From: Flavobacterium lindanitolerans
GTDB lineage: Bacteria > Bacteroidota > Bacteroidia > Flavobacteriales > Flavobacteriaceae
DNA length: 64,000 nucleotides
Reading direction: 5' to 3'
Assembly: GCF_002846575.1 (NCBI RefSeq)
Contig: NZ_PJND01000008.1
Coordinates: 496,001-560,000 of the forward strand
Numbering within the stretch: the stretch's first letter is position 1; the number at the start of each line of letters is the position of its first letter. A program made the translations under genes and the position numbers. A model generated the notes under the pieces. It saw only the letters and a program-made list of their open reading frames with translations. It had not been told where the DNA came from and searched no databases. Positions 7,229 to 15,894 of this stretch are shown here, piece by piece.

Positions 7229-9421
7229 ATGGAAGTACAACAGTTTTACTATGACAACAAAATCGTAAAGAAGTTCCTTTACGCGACCATCATCTGGGGT
7301 GCGGTAGGGATGCTTGTAGGGCTTTTGATAGCCTCAATGTATCTCTTTCCAAACCTGACGGAAAACATTTCATGGCTCAGCTACGGAAGGCTGCGTCCGC
7401 TGCATACCAATGCAGTTATTTTTGCCTTTGTGGGTAATGCTACCTTTGCTGGTATTTATTATTCGATGCAGCGTTTGCTCAAAACCAGAATGTTCAGCGA
7501 TGTGCTGAGCAAGATTAATTTCTGGGCGTGGCAATTTATTATTGTAGCCGCCGCCATCACGCTGCCATTAGGCTATACTTCTTCCAAAGAATATGCTGAA
7601 CTGGAATGGCCTATAGATATTGCCATTGCTGTGGTTTGGGTCGTATTTGGTATCAACATGATTGGAACGATTCTCAGAAGAAGAGAGCGCCATCTCTATG
7701 TGGCTATCTGGTTCTACATCGCTACTTTCGTAACCGTAGCCGTACTGCATATCTTTAACAGCCTTGCGCTTCCGGTTGGAGCGCTAAAAAGCTACTCAGT
7801 ATATGCCGGAGTACAGGATGCTTTGGTGCAATGGTGGTATGGACATAATGCCGTAGCATTTTTCCTTACAACGCCTTTCCTTGGGCTGATGTACTATTTC
7901 GTGCCAAAAGCAGCCAATCGTCCGGTTTATTCCTATAGATTGTCTATCATTCACTTCTGGTCATTGATTTTTATCTATATCTGGGCCGGACCTCACCACC
8001 TGCTCTATTCCTCATTGCCGGACTGGGCACAGAACCTGGGTGTGGTATTCTCCATTATGCTGATTGCTCCATCCTGGGGTGGTATGATTAACGGATTGCT
8101 GACATTACGCGGTGTTTGGGATAAGGTACGAACAGAACCGGTTTTGAAATTCTTTGTCGTAGCCATCACGGGTTATGGTATGGCCACATTTGAAGGACCA
8201 ATGCTATCACTTAAAAACGTAAACGCTATTGCTCACTTTACCGACTGGATTGTAGCCCACGTACACGTAGGTGCTCTGGCCTGGAACGGATTCCTTACCT
8301 TCGGTATGATATACTGGCTGTTGCCACGCATGGCAAAAACGTCATTGTATTCTAAAAAGCTGGCCAACTTCCATTTCTGGATTGGTACTTTAGGTATTAT
8401 CCTGTATACGCTACCAATGTATGTGGCAGGCTTTACACAGGCTTCAATGTGGAAACAATTCAATCCTGACGGTTCTTTAGTATATGGAAACTTCCTTGAA
8501 ACTGTAAAACAGATTATGCCAATGTACTGGATGAGAGCTATTGGAGGTACCCTGTTTATTATTGGACTGTTTGTAATGATTTACAACATCGTAAAAACTG
8601 TAAAACAAGGAAATGCAATCGAAGACGAATTGGCCGAAGCCCCTGCTTTACAGAAAATTACAAACAAAAGGCTGAAAGGCGAAAAATTCCACCCCTGGCT
8701 GGAAAGAAGACCTATACAGTTAACCATCTTGGCAACTATTGCCATCCTGATTGGCGGTATCATACAGATTGTGCCAACTATTATGGTAAAATCAAATATT
8801 CCTACAATTGCAGCGGTTAAACCTTATACGCCACTGGAGCTGGAAGGACGCGACTTGTATATCCGTGAAGGTTGTGTTGGCTGCCATTCGCAAATGATTC
8901 GTCCGTTCCGTTCTGAAGTGGAGCGTTATGGTGAATATTCCAAATCAGGAGAATATGTCTATGACCACCCGTTCCTTTGGGGTTCTAAGAGAACCGGACC
9001 AGACCTGATGCGACTTGGGGGCAAGTATTCAGACAACTGGCACTTTAACCACATGTGGGATCCAAGAAGTACATCGGCCGGATCCATCATGCCATCCTAC
9101 AAATGGCTTTTTGATAACAAACCGATGGATTATTCCGATATCCAGAAAAAAATGGAAGTTATGGTACAACTGGGTGTTCCTTACAGTAAGGAAGAAATTG
9201 CCAACGCACAGGCCGCTATTAAAAAACAGGCACTGGCTATAGAGAAAAACCTGTATAGTGACCCTGACTTCAAGAAAAGCTATGAAGAAAGTCAAAAGGC
9301 CGCCGCTGCCAAAGGTGAAACCTTTGTACCAATGCATCAAAGAGAGATTGTTCCTATGATTGCCTATCTGCAACGACTGGGAACCGATATCAAAGTCAAA
9401 GAAGCAAAAACCAACAACTAA
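7229..9421 (+). CDS. ccoN: cbb3 oxidase subunits I and II, fused CcoN-CcoO
   Basis: 730 residues, a fusion of the catalytic subunit and the monohaem subunit, common in Bacteroidota. The start MEVQQFYYDN is preferred over an upstream ATG that overlaps ccoS. The CcoN part (about 1-480) has some 12 membrane helices and the haem/copper histidines in RPLHTNAV, WWYGHNAV, GPHHLLY and AHVHVGALAW. The CcoO part has one anchor helix near 505-525 and the haem c site CVGCH (549-553), with the distal methionine probably in the following GSIMPSYKW segment. The protein reduces oxygen to water at high affinity and pumps protons in the inner membrane. The ccoQ ATG follows 4 bp after the stop. Confidence 0.95.
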   Translation: MEVQQFYYDNKIVKKFLYATIIWGAVGMLVGLLIASMYLFPNLTENISWLSYGRLRPLHTNAVIFAFVGNATFAGIYYSMQRLLKTRMFSDVLSKINFWAWQFIIVAAAITLPLGYTSSKEYAELEWPIDIAIAVVWVVFGINMIGTILRRRERHLYVAIWFYIATFVTVAVLHIFNSLALPVGALKSYSVYAGVQDALVQWWYGHNAVAFFLTTPFLGLMYYFVPKAANRPVYSYRLSIIHFWSLIFIYIWAGPHHLLYSSLPDWAQNLGVVFSIMLIAPSWGGMINGLLTLRGVWDKVRTEPVLKFFVVAITGYGMATFEGPMLSLKNVNAIAHFTDWIVAHVHVGALAWNGFLTFGMIYWLLPRMAKTSLYSKKLANFHFWIGTLGIILYTLPMYVAGFTQASMWKQFNPDGSLVYGNFLETVKQIMPMYWMRAIGGTLFIIGLFVMIYNIVKTVKQGNAIEDELAEAPALQKITNKRLKGEKFHPWLERRPIQLTILATIAILIGGIIQIVPTIMVKSNIPTIAAVKPYTPLELEGRDLYIREGCVGCHSQMIRPFRSEVERYGEYSKSGEYVYDHPFLWGSKRTGPDLMRLGGKYSDNWHFNHMWDPRSTSAGSIMPSYKWLFDNKPMDYSDIQKKMEVMVQLGVPYSKEEIANAQAAIKKQALAIEKNLYSDPDFKKSYEESQKAAAAKGETFVPMHQREIVPMIAYLQRLGTDIKVKEAKTNN

Positions 9422-9425
9422 TGCC

Positions 9426-9629
9426 ATGCTGAAATTCATCAAACACAATATGGAAACCATCTCAGGAATTGAGATTTATCCTATCATTTCACTACTGATT
9501 TTCTTTTTATTTTTTGTAGCCCTTTATGCATGGACCTACACTTACAAAAAAGAAAAAATCACCGAAATGAGCCATATTCCTTTCGAAAGCGAAAACGAAA
9601 TCGATAACCTCAAAAACGACAAGCCATGA
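9426..9629 (+). CDS. ccoQ: cbb3 oxidase small subunit CcoQ
   Basis: 67 residues. The ATG at 9426 is chosen because the longer frame overlaps ccoNO by 62 bp. One membrane helix (about 17-39, YPIISLLIFFLFFVALYAW) is followed by a charged tail ending in DNLKNDKP. Length, topology and position between ccoO and ccoP identify it as FixQ/CcoQ, which stabilises the complex. It overlaps ccoP by 4 bp, which suggests coupled translation. Confidence 0.85.
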   Translation: MLKFIKHNMETISGIEIYPIISLLIFFLFFVALYAWTYTYKKEKITEMSHIPFESENEIDNLKNDKP

Positions 9630-10558
9630 AAAAAATCTTTCCGGTATACCTGAGGGTACCCATCATCTTCTTTGCCGTATTTCTGGCTATGGAGTATTTT
9701 ATCGACTCTGGCGACAGGCCTGCTTTTCTGAAATATCCAATGATTTCAGTGTTTCTGGTCGTATTCCTGTTCCTGCTTATCGCGATTGAAGTGGTTGTGG
9801 CCGCAGTCGACAATGTGACCTATCATTTGTTGACCGATGAACAGCGAAAACAGTTGGAAGAAGCCAACGAAATTAAGATTACGGACAGCAAACTGTTCCA
9901 AAAAATCAAAAAATGGTTTGTCAAGGAAAGTCCTATCGAACAGGAAGCCGATATCATGTTGAATCATGATTATGACGGAATCAAGGAGTTGGACAACGAC
10001 CTGCCGCCCTGGTGGACCAAGCTGTTTTATGCCTGTATTGTTTTTGCCTTTATCTATCTGGCAAAATACCACATCTTTGGACATGACAACCAGGCTAAGG
10101 AATTTGAAACCGAAATGGCCGAAGCCAAACTAGCCGTTGAAGAATATAAAAAGACAGCCAAAGACCTAATTGACGCCGAAACTGTGACCCTGCTTACAGA
10201 CGCCGGCGATATTGCTGCCGGAAAAACAATATTTGAAACCAATTGCGTGGCCTGTCACAGGCCGGATGCCGGTGGAGCTATTGGCCCTAACCTGACAGAC
10301 GACCATTGGATTTTGGGTGGTGGCATTAAAAATGTCTTCCATACCATCACAGAAGGTGGTCGCGACGGTAAAGGAATGGTGGCCTGGAAAGGTACTTTGA
10401 AACCTTCTGAAATCCAGCAGGTCGCAAGTTATGTACTATCGCTTCAGGGCTCTAACCCTAAAGACCCTAAGCCGGCCGAAGGTGAAATATGGGTAGAAGA
10501 AAATGCACCAAAGGCAGATACTAAAACAGAAGAAGCAAAAACGGTGGCCCAAAACTAA
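9626..10558 (+). CDS. ccoP: cbb3 oxidase cytochrome c subunit CcoP
   Basis: 310 residues. Two N-terminal membrane helices (about 7-26 and 37-62) precede the usual FixP start HDYDGIKELDNDLPPWW (about 112-128), whose own helix follows at about 130-152. Only one haem c motif is present, CVACH at 207-211. Proteobacterial CcoP has two, so this is a monohaem form, as in other Bacteroidota. The C-terminal 30 residues are a low-complexity Lys/Glu/Ala tail. It passes electrons to CcoO. It shares a 4-bp overlap with ccoQ and is followed 26 bp later by ccoG. Confidence 0.93.
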   Translation: MKKIFPVYLRVPIIFFAVFLAMEYFIDSGDRPAFLKYPMISVFLVVFLFLLIAIEVVVAAVDNVTYHLLTDEQRKQLEEANEIKITDSKLFQKIKKWFVKESPIEQEADIMLNHDYDGIKELDNDLPPWWTKLFYACIVFAFIYLAKYHIFGHDNQAKEFETEMAEAKLAVEEYKKTAKDLIDAETVTLLTDAGDIAAGKTIFETNCVACHRPDAGGAIGPNLTDDHWILGGGIKNVFHTITEGGRDGKGMVAWKGTLKPSEIQQVASYVLSLQGSNPKDPKPAEGEIWVEENAPKADTKTEEAKTVAQN

Positions 10559-10584
10559 GGGCTGCCGTCTAAAAAATAAGAATT

Positions 10585-12003
10585 ATGCCAAAAATGCGGG
10601 ATGAATCCTTTCGCGATGCGATTGGAACGGTAGATGACAAAGGAAAAAGAGTATGGGTCTATCCTAAGATACCTACAGGTAAATTGTATGAAAAGCGCAA
10701 GATTGTCAGCTATTTTTTACTGCTGTTCCTGTTTGCCGCACCATTCATCAAAATCAACGGAAACCAGTTCCTGCTCTTTAATGTGACAGAACGCAAGTTC
10801 AACATTTTTGGATTTCCTTTTTGGCCGCAGGATTTCTACCTGTTTGTTATTTCTATGTTGGTAGGAGTCGTGTTTGTGGCATTATTTACAGTGGCTTTCG
10901 GAAGGATTTTCTGTGGCTGGATATGTCCGCAGACCATCTTTATGGAAATGGTCTTTCGCAGGATTGAATTCTGGATTGACGGCGACCGAGGAGCCCAGAT
11001 GCGACTTGACAAGCAAGATTGGGATGCCGAAAAAATTCGCAAAAGGCTGTTGAAATGGATTATCTTTTTTATCATTTCTTTCCTGATTGCCAACGTTTTC
11101 CTGGCCTATCTTATTGGTAGTGACGAACTGATTCGTTTGGTACAAGAACCCCTGGCTAACAACCTCAGTACTTTTATAGCCTTATTAATTTTTACCGGAG
11201 TTTTTTACTTCGTCTATGCCTGGTTTCGCGAACAGGTGTGCATTATTGCCTGTCCTTACGGAAGATTGCAGGGCGTACTGCTGGACAATAAATCAATCAT
11301 TGTGGCTTATGACCATGTTCGTGGCGAAAAGGAAAAAGGCAGGGCAAAAATTGATAAAAGAGAAGACCGTACGCTTAGCGGCAAAGGCGACTGTATTGAC
11401 TGCAGACAGTGTGTCAATGTATGTCCAACCGGTATCGACATCCGTAACGGGACGCAACTGGAATGCATTAACTGTACTGCCTGTATTGATGAATGCGACG
11501 CCATTATGGAAAAGGTTAGTCTGCCAAAAGGATTGATCCGGTATGCTTCAGAAGATGAGATTACAAAACATAAAACGTTTGAATTTACGGCGCGTATGAA
11601 AGGCTATGCTTCTGTATTGCTGATTCTTACCGGTATTTTTATTGGACTATTGTTTTTAAGAAATGATGTAGAAGCGACCATATTGAGATTGCCGGGACAA
11701 TTGTTTGAACACAAGGGCGAAAATATCAGTAACGTATATACATATAAAATTGTCAACAAGACGGTACACAATCTTGACGACATCCATTTTGAACTGCTCA
11801 GCCCTAAAGGAACTATAAAAACAGTTGGAAAAGCATGGTTCAATATTGATAAGGAAGGAATGGCACAAGGAACGCTGTTTGTAGAAATCCACCCGGCTTT
11901 TCTGGAAGGCGACCGTACTTCTATTGAAATAGGTGTTTATCAGGGTGGCAAATTAATTGAAACGGAACGCACCAATTTCCTCGGTCCGAGGAGCTTTAAT
12001 TAA
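10585..12003 (+). CDS. ccoG: Cytochrome c oxidase accessory protein CcoG (FixG/RdxA)
   Basis: 472 residues. Several membrane helices flank a polyferredoxin part. Visible cluster motifs are CGWICPQ (near residue 111), CIIACPYG (near 217) and the paired CIDCRQCVNVCP and CINCTACIDECD sets (about 269-305), enough for two 4Fe-4S clusters. The C-terminal 120 residues form an Ig-like periplasmic domain. CcoG is thought to reduce copper for CcoN assembly. Position between ccoP and ccoH is canonical. Confidence 0.93.
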   Translation: MPKMRDESFRDAIGTVDDKGKRVWVYPKIPTGKLYEKRKIVSYFLLLFLFAAPFIKINGNQFLLFNVTERKFNIFGFPFWPQDFYLFVISMLVGVVFVALFTVAFGRIFCGWICPQTIFMEMVFRRIEFWIDGDRGAQMRLDKQDWDAEKIRKRLLKWIIFFIISFLIANVFLAYLIGSDELIRLVQEPLANNLSTFIALLIFTGVFYFVYAWFREQVCIIACPYGRLQGVLLDNKSIIVAYDHVRGEKEKGRAKIDKREDRTLSGKGDCIDCRQCVNVCPTGIDIRNGTQLECINCTACIDECDAIMEKVSLPKGLIRYASEDEITKHKTFEFTARMKGYASVLLILTGIFIGLLFLRNDVEATILRLPGQLFEHKGENISNVYTYKIVNKTVHNLDDIHFELLSPKGTIKTVGKAWFNIDKEGMAQGTLFVEIHPAFLEGDRTSIEIGVYQGGKLIETERTNFLGPRSFN

Positions 12004-12012
12004 AAAATAATC

Positions 12013-12039
12013 GTGCTGTCTGCTAAAGCATAACAGCAC
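12013..12039 (+). other. Hairpin between ccoG and ccoH
   Basis: GTGCTGT (12013-12019) pairs with ACAGCAC (12033-12039), and inside TGCT pairs with AGCA around AA. It sits in the 51-bp gap between the two genes, without a long T-run. It may be an mRNA processing or partial-attenuation element. Confidence 0.5.
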
Positions 12040-12054
12040 TAAAAATTAGAAATC

Positions 12055-12507
12055 ATGAAAAAAATAAACTGGGGAACCGGAATCTTTATTGCTTTTGCAC
12101 TGTTCATGTCGTTTATCCTCTTTTTTGTCTTTCTGGTACAGTCTGACCACAAATATGATAATGAGCTGGTGATAGAGGATTATTACAAATACGAAACCGG
12201 ACTGCAATCACAGCTTGACAAAGAAAACAATGCAGAACAGCTGCAGGAAAAGGTAACGGTTGAAGTAAACAAAACCGGTATTACGGTGCATTTCCCTCAC
12301 GATTTCGATTATAAAAACATTACAGGAAAAGTGTCCCTTTACAGGCCGTCCAGTCAGAAATTAGACTTTGGGATTCCCATCGCATTGTCTTCTTCAAATT
12401 TGCTCATACCTAAAAGTGATTTGGCTGACGGCCGTTGGGACATTCTTGTTGAATGGAATTACAACGGCACGGGCTATCTCAATAAAGAACAGCTCACCCT
12501 TGAATAA
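12055..12507 (+). CDS. ccoH: FixH/CcoH family assembly protein
   Basis: 150 residues. One N-terminal membrane helix (about 8-30) is followed by a periplasmic domain ending in GRWDILVEWNYNGTGYLNKEQL, which matches the close of FixH proteins. CcoH binds and stabilises the cbb3 subunits during assembly. It follows ccoG after a small hairpin and precedes the TauE/SafE gene by 6 bp. Confidence 0.85.
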   Translation: MKKINWGTGIFIAFALFMSFILFFVFLVQSDHKYDNELVIEDYYKYETGLQSQLDKENNAEQLQEKVTVEVNKTGITVHFPHDFDYKNITGKVSLYRPSSQKLDFGIPIALSSSNLLIPKSDLADGRWDILVEWNYNGTGYLNKEQLTLE

Positions 12508-12513
12508 ACCAAA

Positions 12514-13215
12514 ATGTTATATTCTGCTTTTTTCTTCGGTTTGATTTCCAGCTTCCACTGTGTAGGGATGTGCGGACCAATTGCCATGATGCTGCCGCTC
12601 GACCGTAGCAGCCAGGCTAAAAAGACAGCCCAACTCCTGCTCTATCATTTGGGAAGATTAACGGCTTATAGCACTTTGGGACTAATTTTTGGATTGCTTG
12701 GAAAAGGTTTTTATCTGGCCGGGATGCAACAGCAGCTTTCAATAATGGTTGGTGTTTTTATGATATTGATTGCTATTGTTCCTGAAAAGGTTTTTATGAA
12801 ATATAACTTTTCACGGCCAGTTTATACTATTATTTCCAAAGTAAAATCCGGATTGGGGAAACAGTTCAGGAAAAAAAACAACAGCGCCTTGTTTCTTATT
12901 GGCCTGTTAAACGGGTTTCTGCCTTGCGGATTAGTTTATGCCGCTTTGTTTGGCGCACTTGCCATGCAAAACGCCCCTTTAGGAATCGCGTATATGGCGC
13001 TCTACGGACTGGGCACCATTCCTATGCTAAGCGCTGCGGCCTATGCAGGGAGTTTTTTAAGCAACGGTTTCAGAAGTAAATTGCAAAAAGTAATTCCTGT
13101 AGTTACCGTCATTATAGGAACACTCTTTATTCTGAGAGGAATGGGATTGGATGTTATATATGTTTCTCCCGGTGATATGAGTTTGTTTGTGAAGAGCGGG
13201 GCAGATTGTCGCTAA
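12514..13215 (+). CDS. TauE/SafE-like (DsbD-related) membrane protein
   Basis: 233 residues with about six membrane helices. The conserved HCVGMCGPIAMMLPL (near 14-28) and FLPCGLVYAALFGAL (near 137-151) segments belong to the family often named sulfite exporter TauE/SafE or cytochrome biogenesis protein. Such genes are common at the end of cbb3 operons in Bacteroidota and epsilon-proteobacteria. The paired cysteines and the context favour a role in copper handling or thiol reduction for oxidase maturation over sulfite export, but that is inference. It is the last gene of the operon. Confidence 0.85.
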   Translation: MLYSAFFFGLISSFHCVGMCGPIAMMLPLDRSSQAKKTAQLLLYHLGRLTAYSTLGLIFGLLGKGFYLAGMQQQLSIMVGVFMILIAIVPEKVFMKYNFSRPVYTIISKVKSGLGKQFRKKNNSALFLIGLLNGFLPCGLVYAALFGALAMQNAPLGIAYMALYGLGTIPMLSAAAYAGSFLSNGFRSKLQKVIPVVTVIIGTLFILRGMGLDVIYVSPGDMSLFVKSGADCR

Positions 13216-13300
13216 AGGCACTAAGTTGCTGAGGTTCTGAGGCGCTGAGGTTTTTAAAAAAGGTGCTAAGATACTGAGGTTCTAAGACGCTGAGGTTTGG
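13215..13300 (+). repeat. Intergenic repeat array, CTAAGGTACTGAG family
   Basis: Five or six tandem degenerate units such as CTAAGTTGCTGAGGTTCTGA and GGTGCTAAGATACTGAGG directly after the TauE/SafE stop. It forms an inverted pair with 13363-13449. Confidence 0.6.
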
Positions 13301-13362
13301 TTCAGTTTTCGGAAAAGGTATTTCTTTATAAATAATTCTGTTTATTTTTTATCTCTCAACAA

Positions 13363-13449
13363 AAAACTTAGAACCTTTTTACCTTATTCCCTCTTAACCT
13401 CAATATCTTTCAACCTTAGAGCCTTAGTACCTCAAAACCTTAGTAACTT
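13363..13449 (-). repeat. Intergenic repeat array, CTAAGGTACTGAG family (inverted copy)
   Basis: Reads on the minus strand as units such as CTAAGGTTTTGAGGTACTAA. It lies directly before the hemN stop. With 13215-13300 it makes mirror-image arrays between two convergent genes. Confidence 0.6.
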
Positions 13450-13451
13450 CT

Positions 13452-14819
13452 CTACACAATTAATGAAAATAACTGTGTTTCCGGTATTCTGCGTTTTAAA
13501 CGAAGGTCAAACGCCATACAGACATTGCGTAAAAAAGGTTTTCCGGCTTCTGTAATGGTAAGCTTATTATTTTCAATATGCAGCAGGCCGTCATTTTCCA
13601 TTTCTGATAATTCGGAGAGTACGGCAGGAAGTTCCGGGAAACAGGCATCTGCATGGTTCCATTCGGTTTCAAAGCGGCACATGAGGTTGAGTATGTGCTG
13701 TCTGATAATCAAATCTTCCATGGTAAGGATGTGGCCCCGGTTTACGGGTATCTGGTTCCATTCCAGCAATTGGTAATAGTCATCCAAATCTTTTACGTTT
13801 TGTGCAAAACCATACCAGCTATCGCTTATAGACGAAACGCCCAATCCTATCATAAGTTGTGTTTTGGAGTGGCTGTAACCCATAAAATTACGATGCAGTT
13901 TTCCTTCTTCAGTAGCTTTATAAAGCGAATCGGTTTCCAGTGCAAAATGGTCCATGCCAATTTCATGGTAGCCGTTGGAATGCAGTAATGCCTTGCCTAT
14001 TTCATATAGTTTGCGCTTCTCCTCATCTTTAGGAATATCTTCGTCCTTATAGCCACGCTGTCCGTTACCTTTAATCCACGGTGTATGGGCATAACTGTAA
14101 AATGCCAAACGGTCCGGCCTTAGAGAACGGGTCTTCTCGATAGTATCGACCACATCTTCAATCGTCTGAAACGGCAAACCGAAAACCAAATCATGTCCAA
14201 CAGACGTATAGCCAATTTCTTTAGCCCATAATGTTGTTTTTGCCACATTGGAAAAAGGCTGGATGCGGTGAATGGCTTTCTGTACGGTTTCTGAATAATC
14301 CTGTACGCCAAAACTCACCCTGCGAAAGCCGAGGTCGTATAGTTTTTGCAGGTGTTCTTTTGTTGTATTGTTGGGATGCCCTTCAAAACTAAACTCAAAA
14401 TCTTTAGCCTTAGTCCCGGTTTTCAATATGCCGTTAATCAGGTCTTCCAGATGTTTTACGGCAAAAAAAGTAGGTGTTCCGCCGCCCAAATGAATTTCCT
14501 TAATGACAGGCTTTTCATCCATTGCATGGCAATACAGCTGCCATTCCTTTAAAACGGCTTTCAGATAAGGCTGTTCTACGTTATGGTTTTTGGTAATGCG
14601 TTTGGTACAGCCACAAAATGTGCAAAGGCTTTCGCAAAACGGCAGGTGAATATAGATGCTGATTCCTTCGGCAGCATTGCTTTCGCGGAATGATTTTTTA
14701 AAAGATTGCATCCAGGCTTCATAACTGAAATCACCACTCTCCCAATACGGAACGGTTGGATAGCTCGTATATCTTGGACCGGGAACGTTATATTTTTGAA
14801 TAAAGGAATTGCTTGGCAT
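13452..14819 (-). CDS. hemN: Oxygen-independent coproporphyrinogen III oxidase (HemN)
   Basis: 455 residues, the usual length. A radical-SAM enzyme that converts coproporphyrinogen III to protoporphyrinogen IX without oxygen. The cluster ligands are in FCESLCTFCGC (C62, C66, C69; C71 is the extra HemN cysteine), followed by EIHLGGGTPTF. The N-terminal YNVPGPRYTSYPTVPYW is typical of true HemN, as opposed to HemW. The C-terminal HemN domain has the MCRFE segment. An Fnr-type box lies 54 bp upstream of the start, which fits low-oxygen control together with the cbb3 cluster that converges on it. Confidence 0.95.
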   Translation of the reverse strand: MPSNSFIQKYNVPGPRYTSYPTVPYWESGDFSYEAWMQSFKKSFRESNAAEGISIYIHLPFCESLCTFCGCTKRITKNHNVEQPYLKAVLKEWQLYCHAMDEKPVIKEIHLGGGTPTFFAVKHLEDLINGILKTGTKAKDFEFSFEGHPNNTTKEHLQKLYDLGFRRVSFGVQDYSETVQKAIHRIQPFSNVAKTTLWAKEIGYTSVGHDLVFGLPFQTIEDVVDTIEKTRSLRPDRLAFYSYAHTPWIKGNGQRGYKDEDIPKDEEKRKLYEIGKALLHSNGYHEIGMDHFALETDSLYKATEEGKLHRNFMGYSHSKTQLMIGLGVSSISDSWYGFAQNVKDLDDYYQLLEWNQIPVNRGHILTMEDLIIRQHILNLMCRFETEWNHADACFPELPAVLSELSEMENDGLLHIENNKLTITEAGKPFLRNVCMAFDLRLKRRIPETQLFSLIV

Positions 14820-14836
14820 AATCGGTAATTTTATGC

Positions 14837-14880
14837 CAAAGCTACTCCTGTTGCTGTTTTTAAAAAATGATAATTGTCAT
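14837..14880 (-). promoter_or_regulatory. hemN promoter with Fnr-type box
   Basis: On the minus strand, ATGACAATTATCAT (14867-14880, one deviation from the palindrome) is followed after exactly 22 bp by TAGCTTTG (14837-14844), a perfect TAnnTTTG -7 element. This is the same spacing as at ccoI and ccoS. Confidence 0.78.
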
Positions 14881-14919
14881 GTCTGTTTATTTTAACAACA
14901 TGACTTTGAACAGGATATC

Positions 14920-15816
14920 TTAATTCACGAAATTCTTGCGGTATTCGTTGGGACTCATGCCTACTTCTTTTTTGAAAAGCCTTGAAAAATAAGGTGGATT
15001 GTCAAAACCTAAAGCATAGGCTGTTTCAGAAACCGAATTTTCAGAACCCTGCAATAAATTTTTAGCTTCAGAAATCAGGAAGATGTGAATCAATTCAATT
15101 GCCGTTTTTCCGGTTTCCTGTTTCAAAACATCACTCAGGTATCGCGGTGAAAGGTTGAATAAGTCAGCCAGTGACTTGACTGTTGGGAGTCCTTTTTCCT
15201 GCAACTTTCCTTTTTCAAGATACGATGCCAGCAGGTCGTTAAACTTAGAAACTGTTTTTCCCGACAATTCTGTCCTGTTAATAAACTGCCGCTTATAGAA
15301 ACGCTGCGAATATTTCAGTATGGAATCGATATGGGCAATGATAATTTCCCGACTGTATTCGTCCTGATTATTATAATATTCCCCTTCAATTTTACTATGC
15401 AGGTCCCAGATAATCTGTTCTTCACGTGCGGAAAGATGGAGCGCCTCATTGGCTTCGTAATCAAAATATCCGTATTTTTTTATCTCAGAATGTAGATGGT
15501 AGCCATTTAGGAAATCTTCATGAATCCAGATGATAAATCCTTTTTCTTCGAGTTCCACATTATTGATTTCTATGACCTGTCTTGGCTTCATGAACATCAT
15601 CGAACCGTTATCATGGTCATATTTTGTTCGCCCATAAAGTACATAACCCGATTTGATTTTTTTAAAAGCAATCATGTAAAAATCGGTAGTAAATTCGCTC
15701 TGCCCGATAGAACATTCGGATAGCTTTTCGCACATTACCATGCTAATCAAAGGATTTTCCGGTGGCGGATAGCCAATGGAACGGTGCAGTTCGCTAATGG
15801 TTTTGAAATGTCTCAT
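14920..15816 (-). CDS. AraC-family transcription regulator
   Basis: 298 residues. The N-terminal ~190 residues form a cupin-like effector region with no specific match I can name. The C-terminal ~100 residues carry two helix-turn-helix motifs. LADLFNLSPRYLSDVLKQETG is the first, and YALGFDNPPYFSRLFKKEVGMSPNEYRK is the second, the typical AraC signature. It lies 78 bp from the SDR gene in the same orientation. With the second AraC gene beyond the aldehyde dehydrogenase it brackets the SDR/ALDH pair, so one of the two probably binds the direct repeats between them. Confidence 0.9.
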   Translation of the reverse strand: MRHFKTISELHRSIGYPPPENPLISMVMCEKLSECSIGQSEFTTDFYMIAFKKIKSGYVLYGRTKYDHDNGSMMFMKPRQVIEINNVELEEKGFIIWIHEDFLNGYHLHSEIKKYGYFDYEANEALHLSAREEQIIWDLHSKIEGEYYNNQDEYSREIIIAHIDSILKYSQRFYKRQFINRTELSGKTVSKFNDLLASYLEKGKLQEKGLPTVKSLADLFNLSPRYLSDVLKQETGKTAIELIHIFLISEAKNLLQGSENSVSETAYALGFDNPPYFSRLFKKEVGMSPNEYRKNFVN

Positions 15817-15894
15817 AAAAAAGTAGAAGAACTACGCTTTTAAAGGCGCAGTTCTTTTTAAAATTAGGTACGTAAATATACTAAAAAAAGCAAA

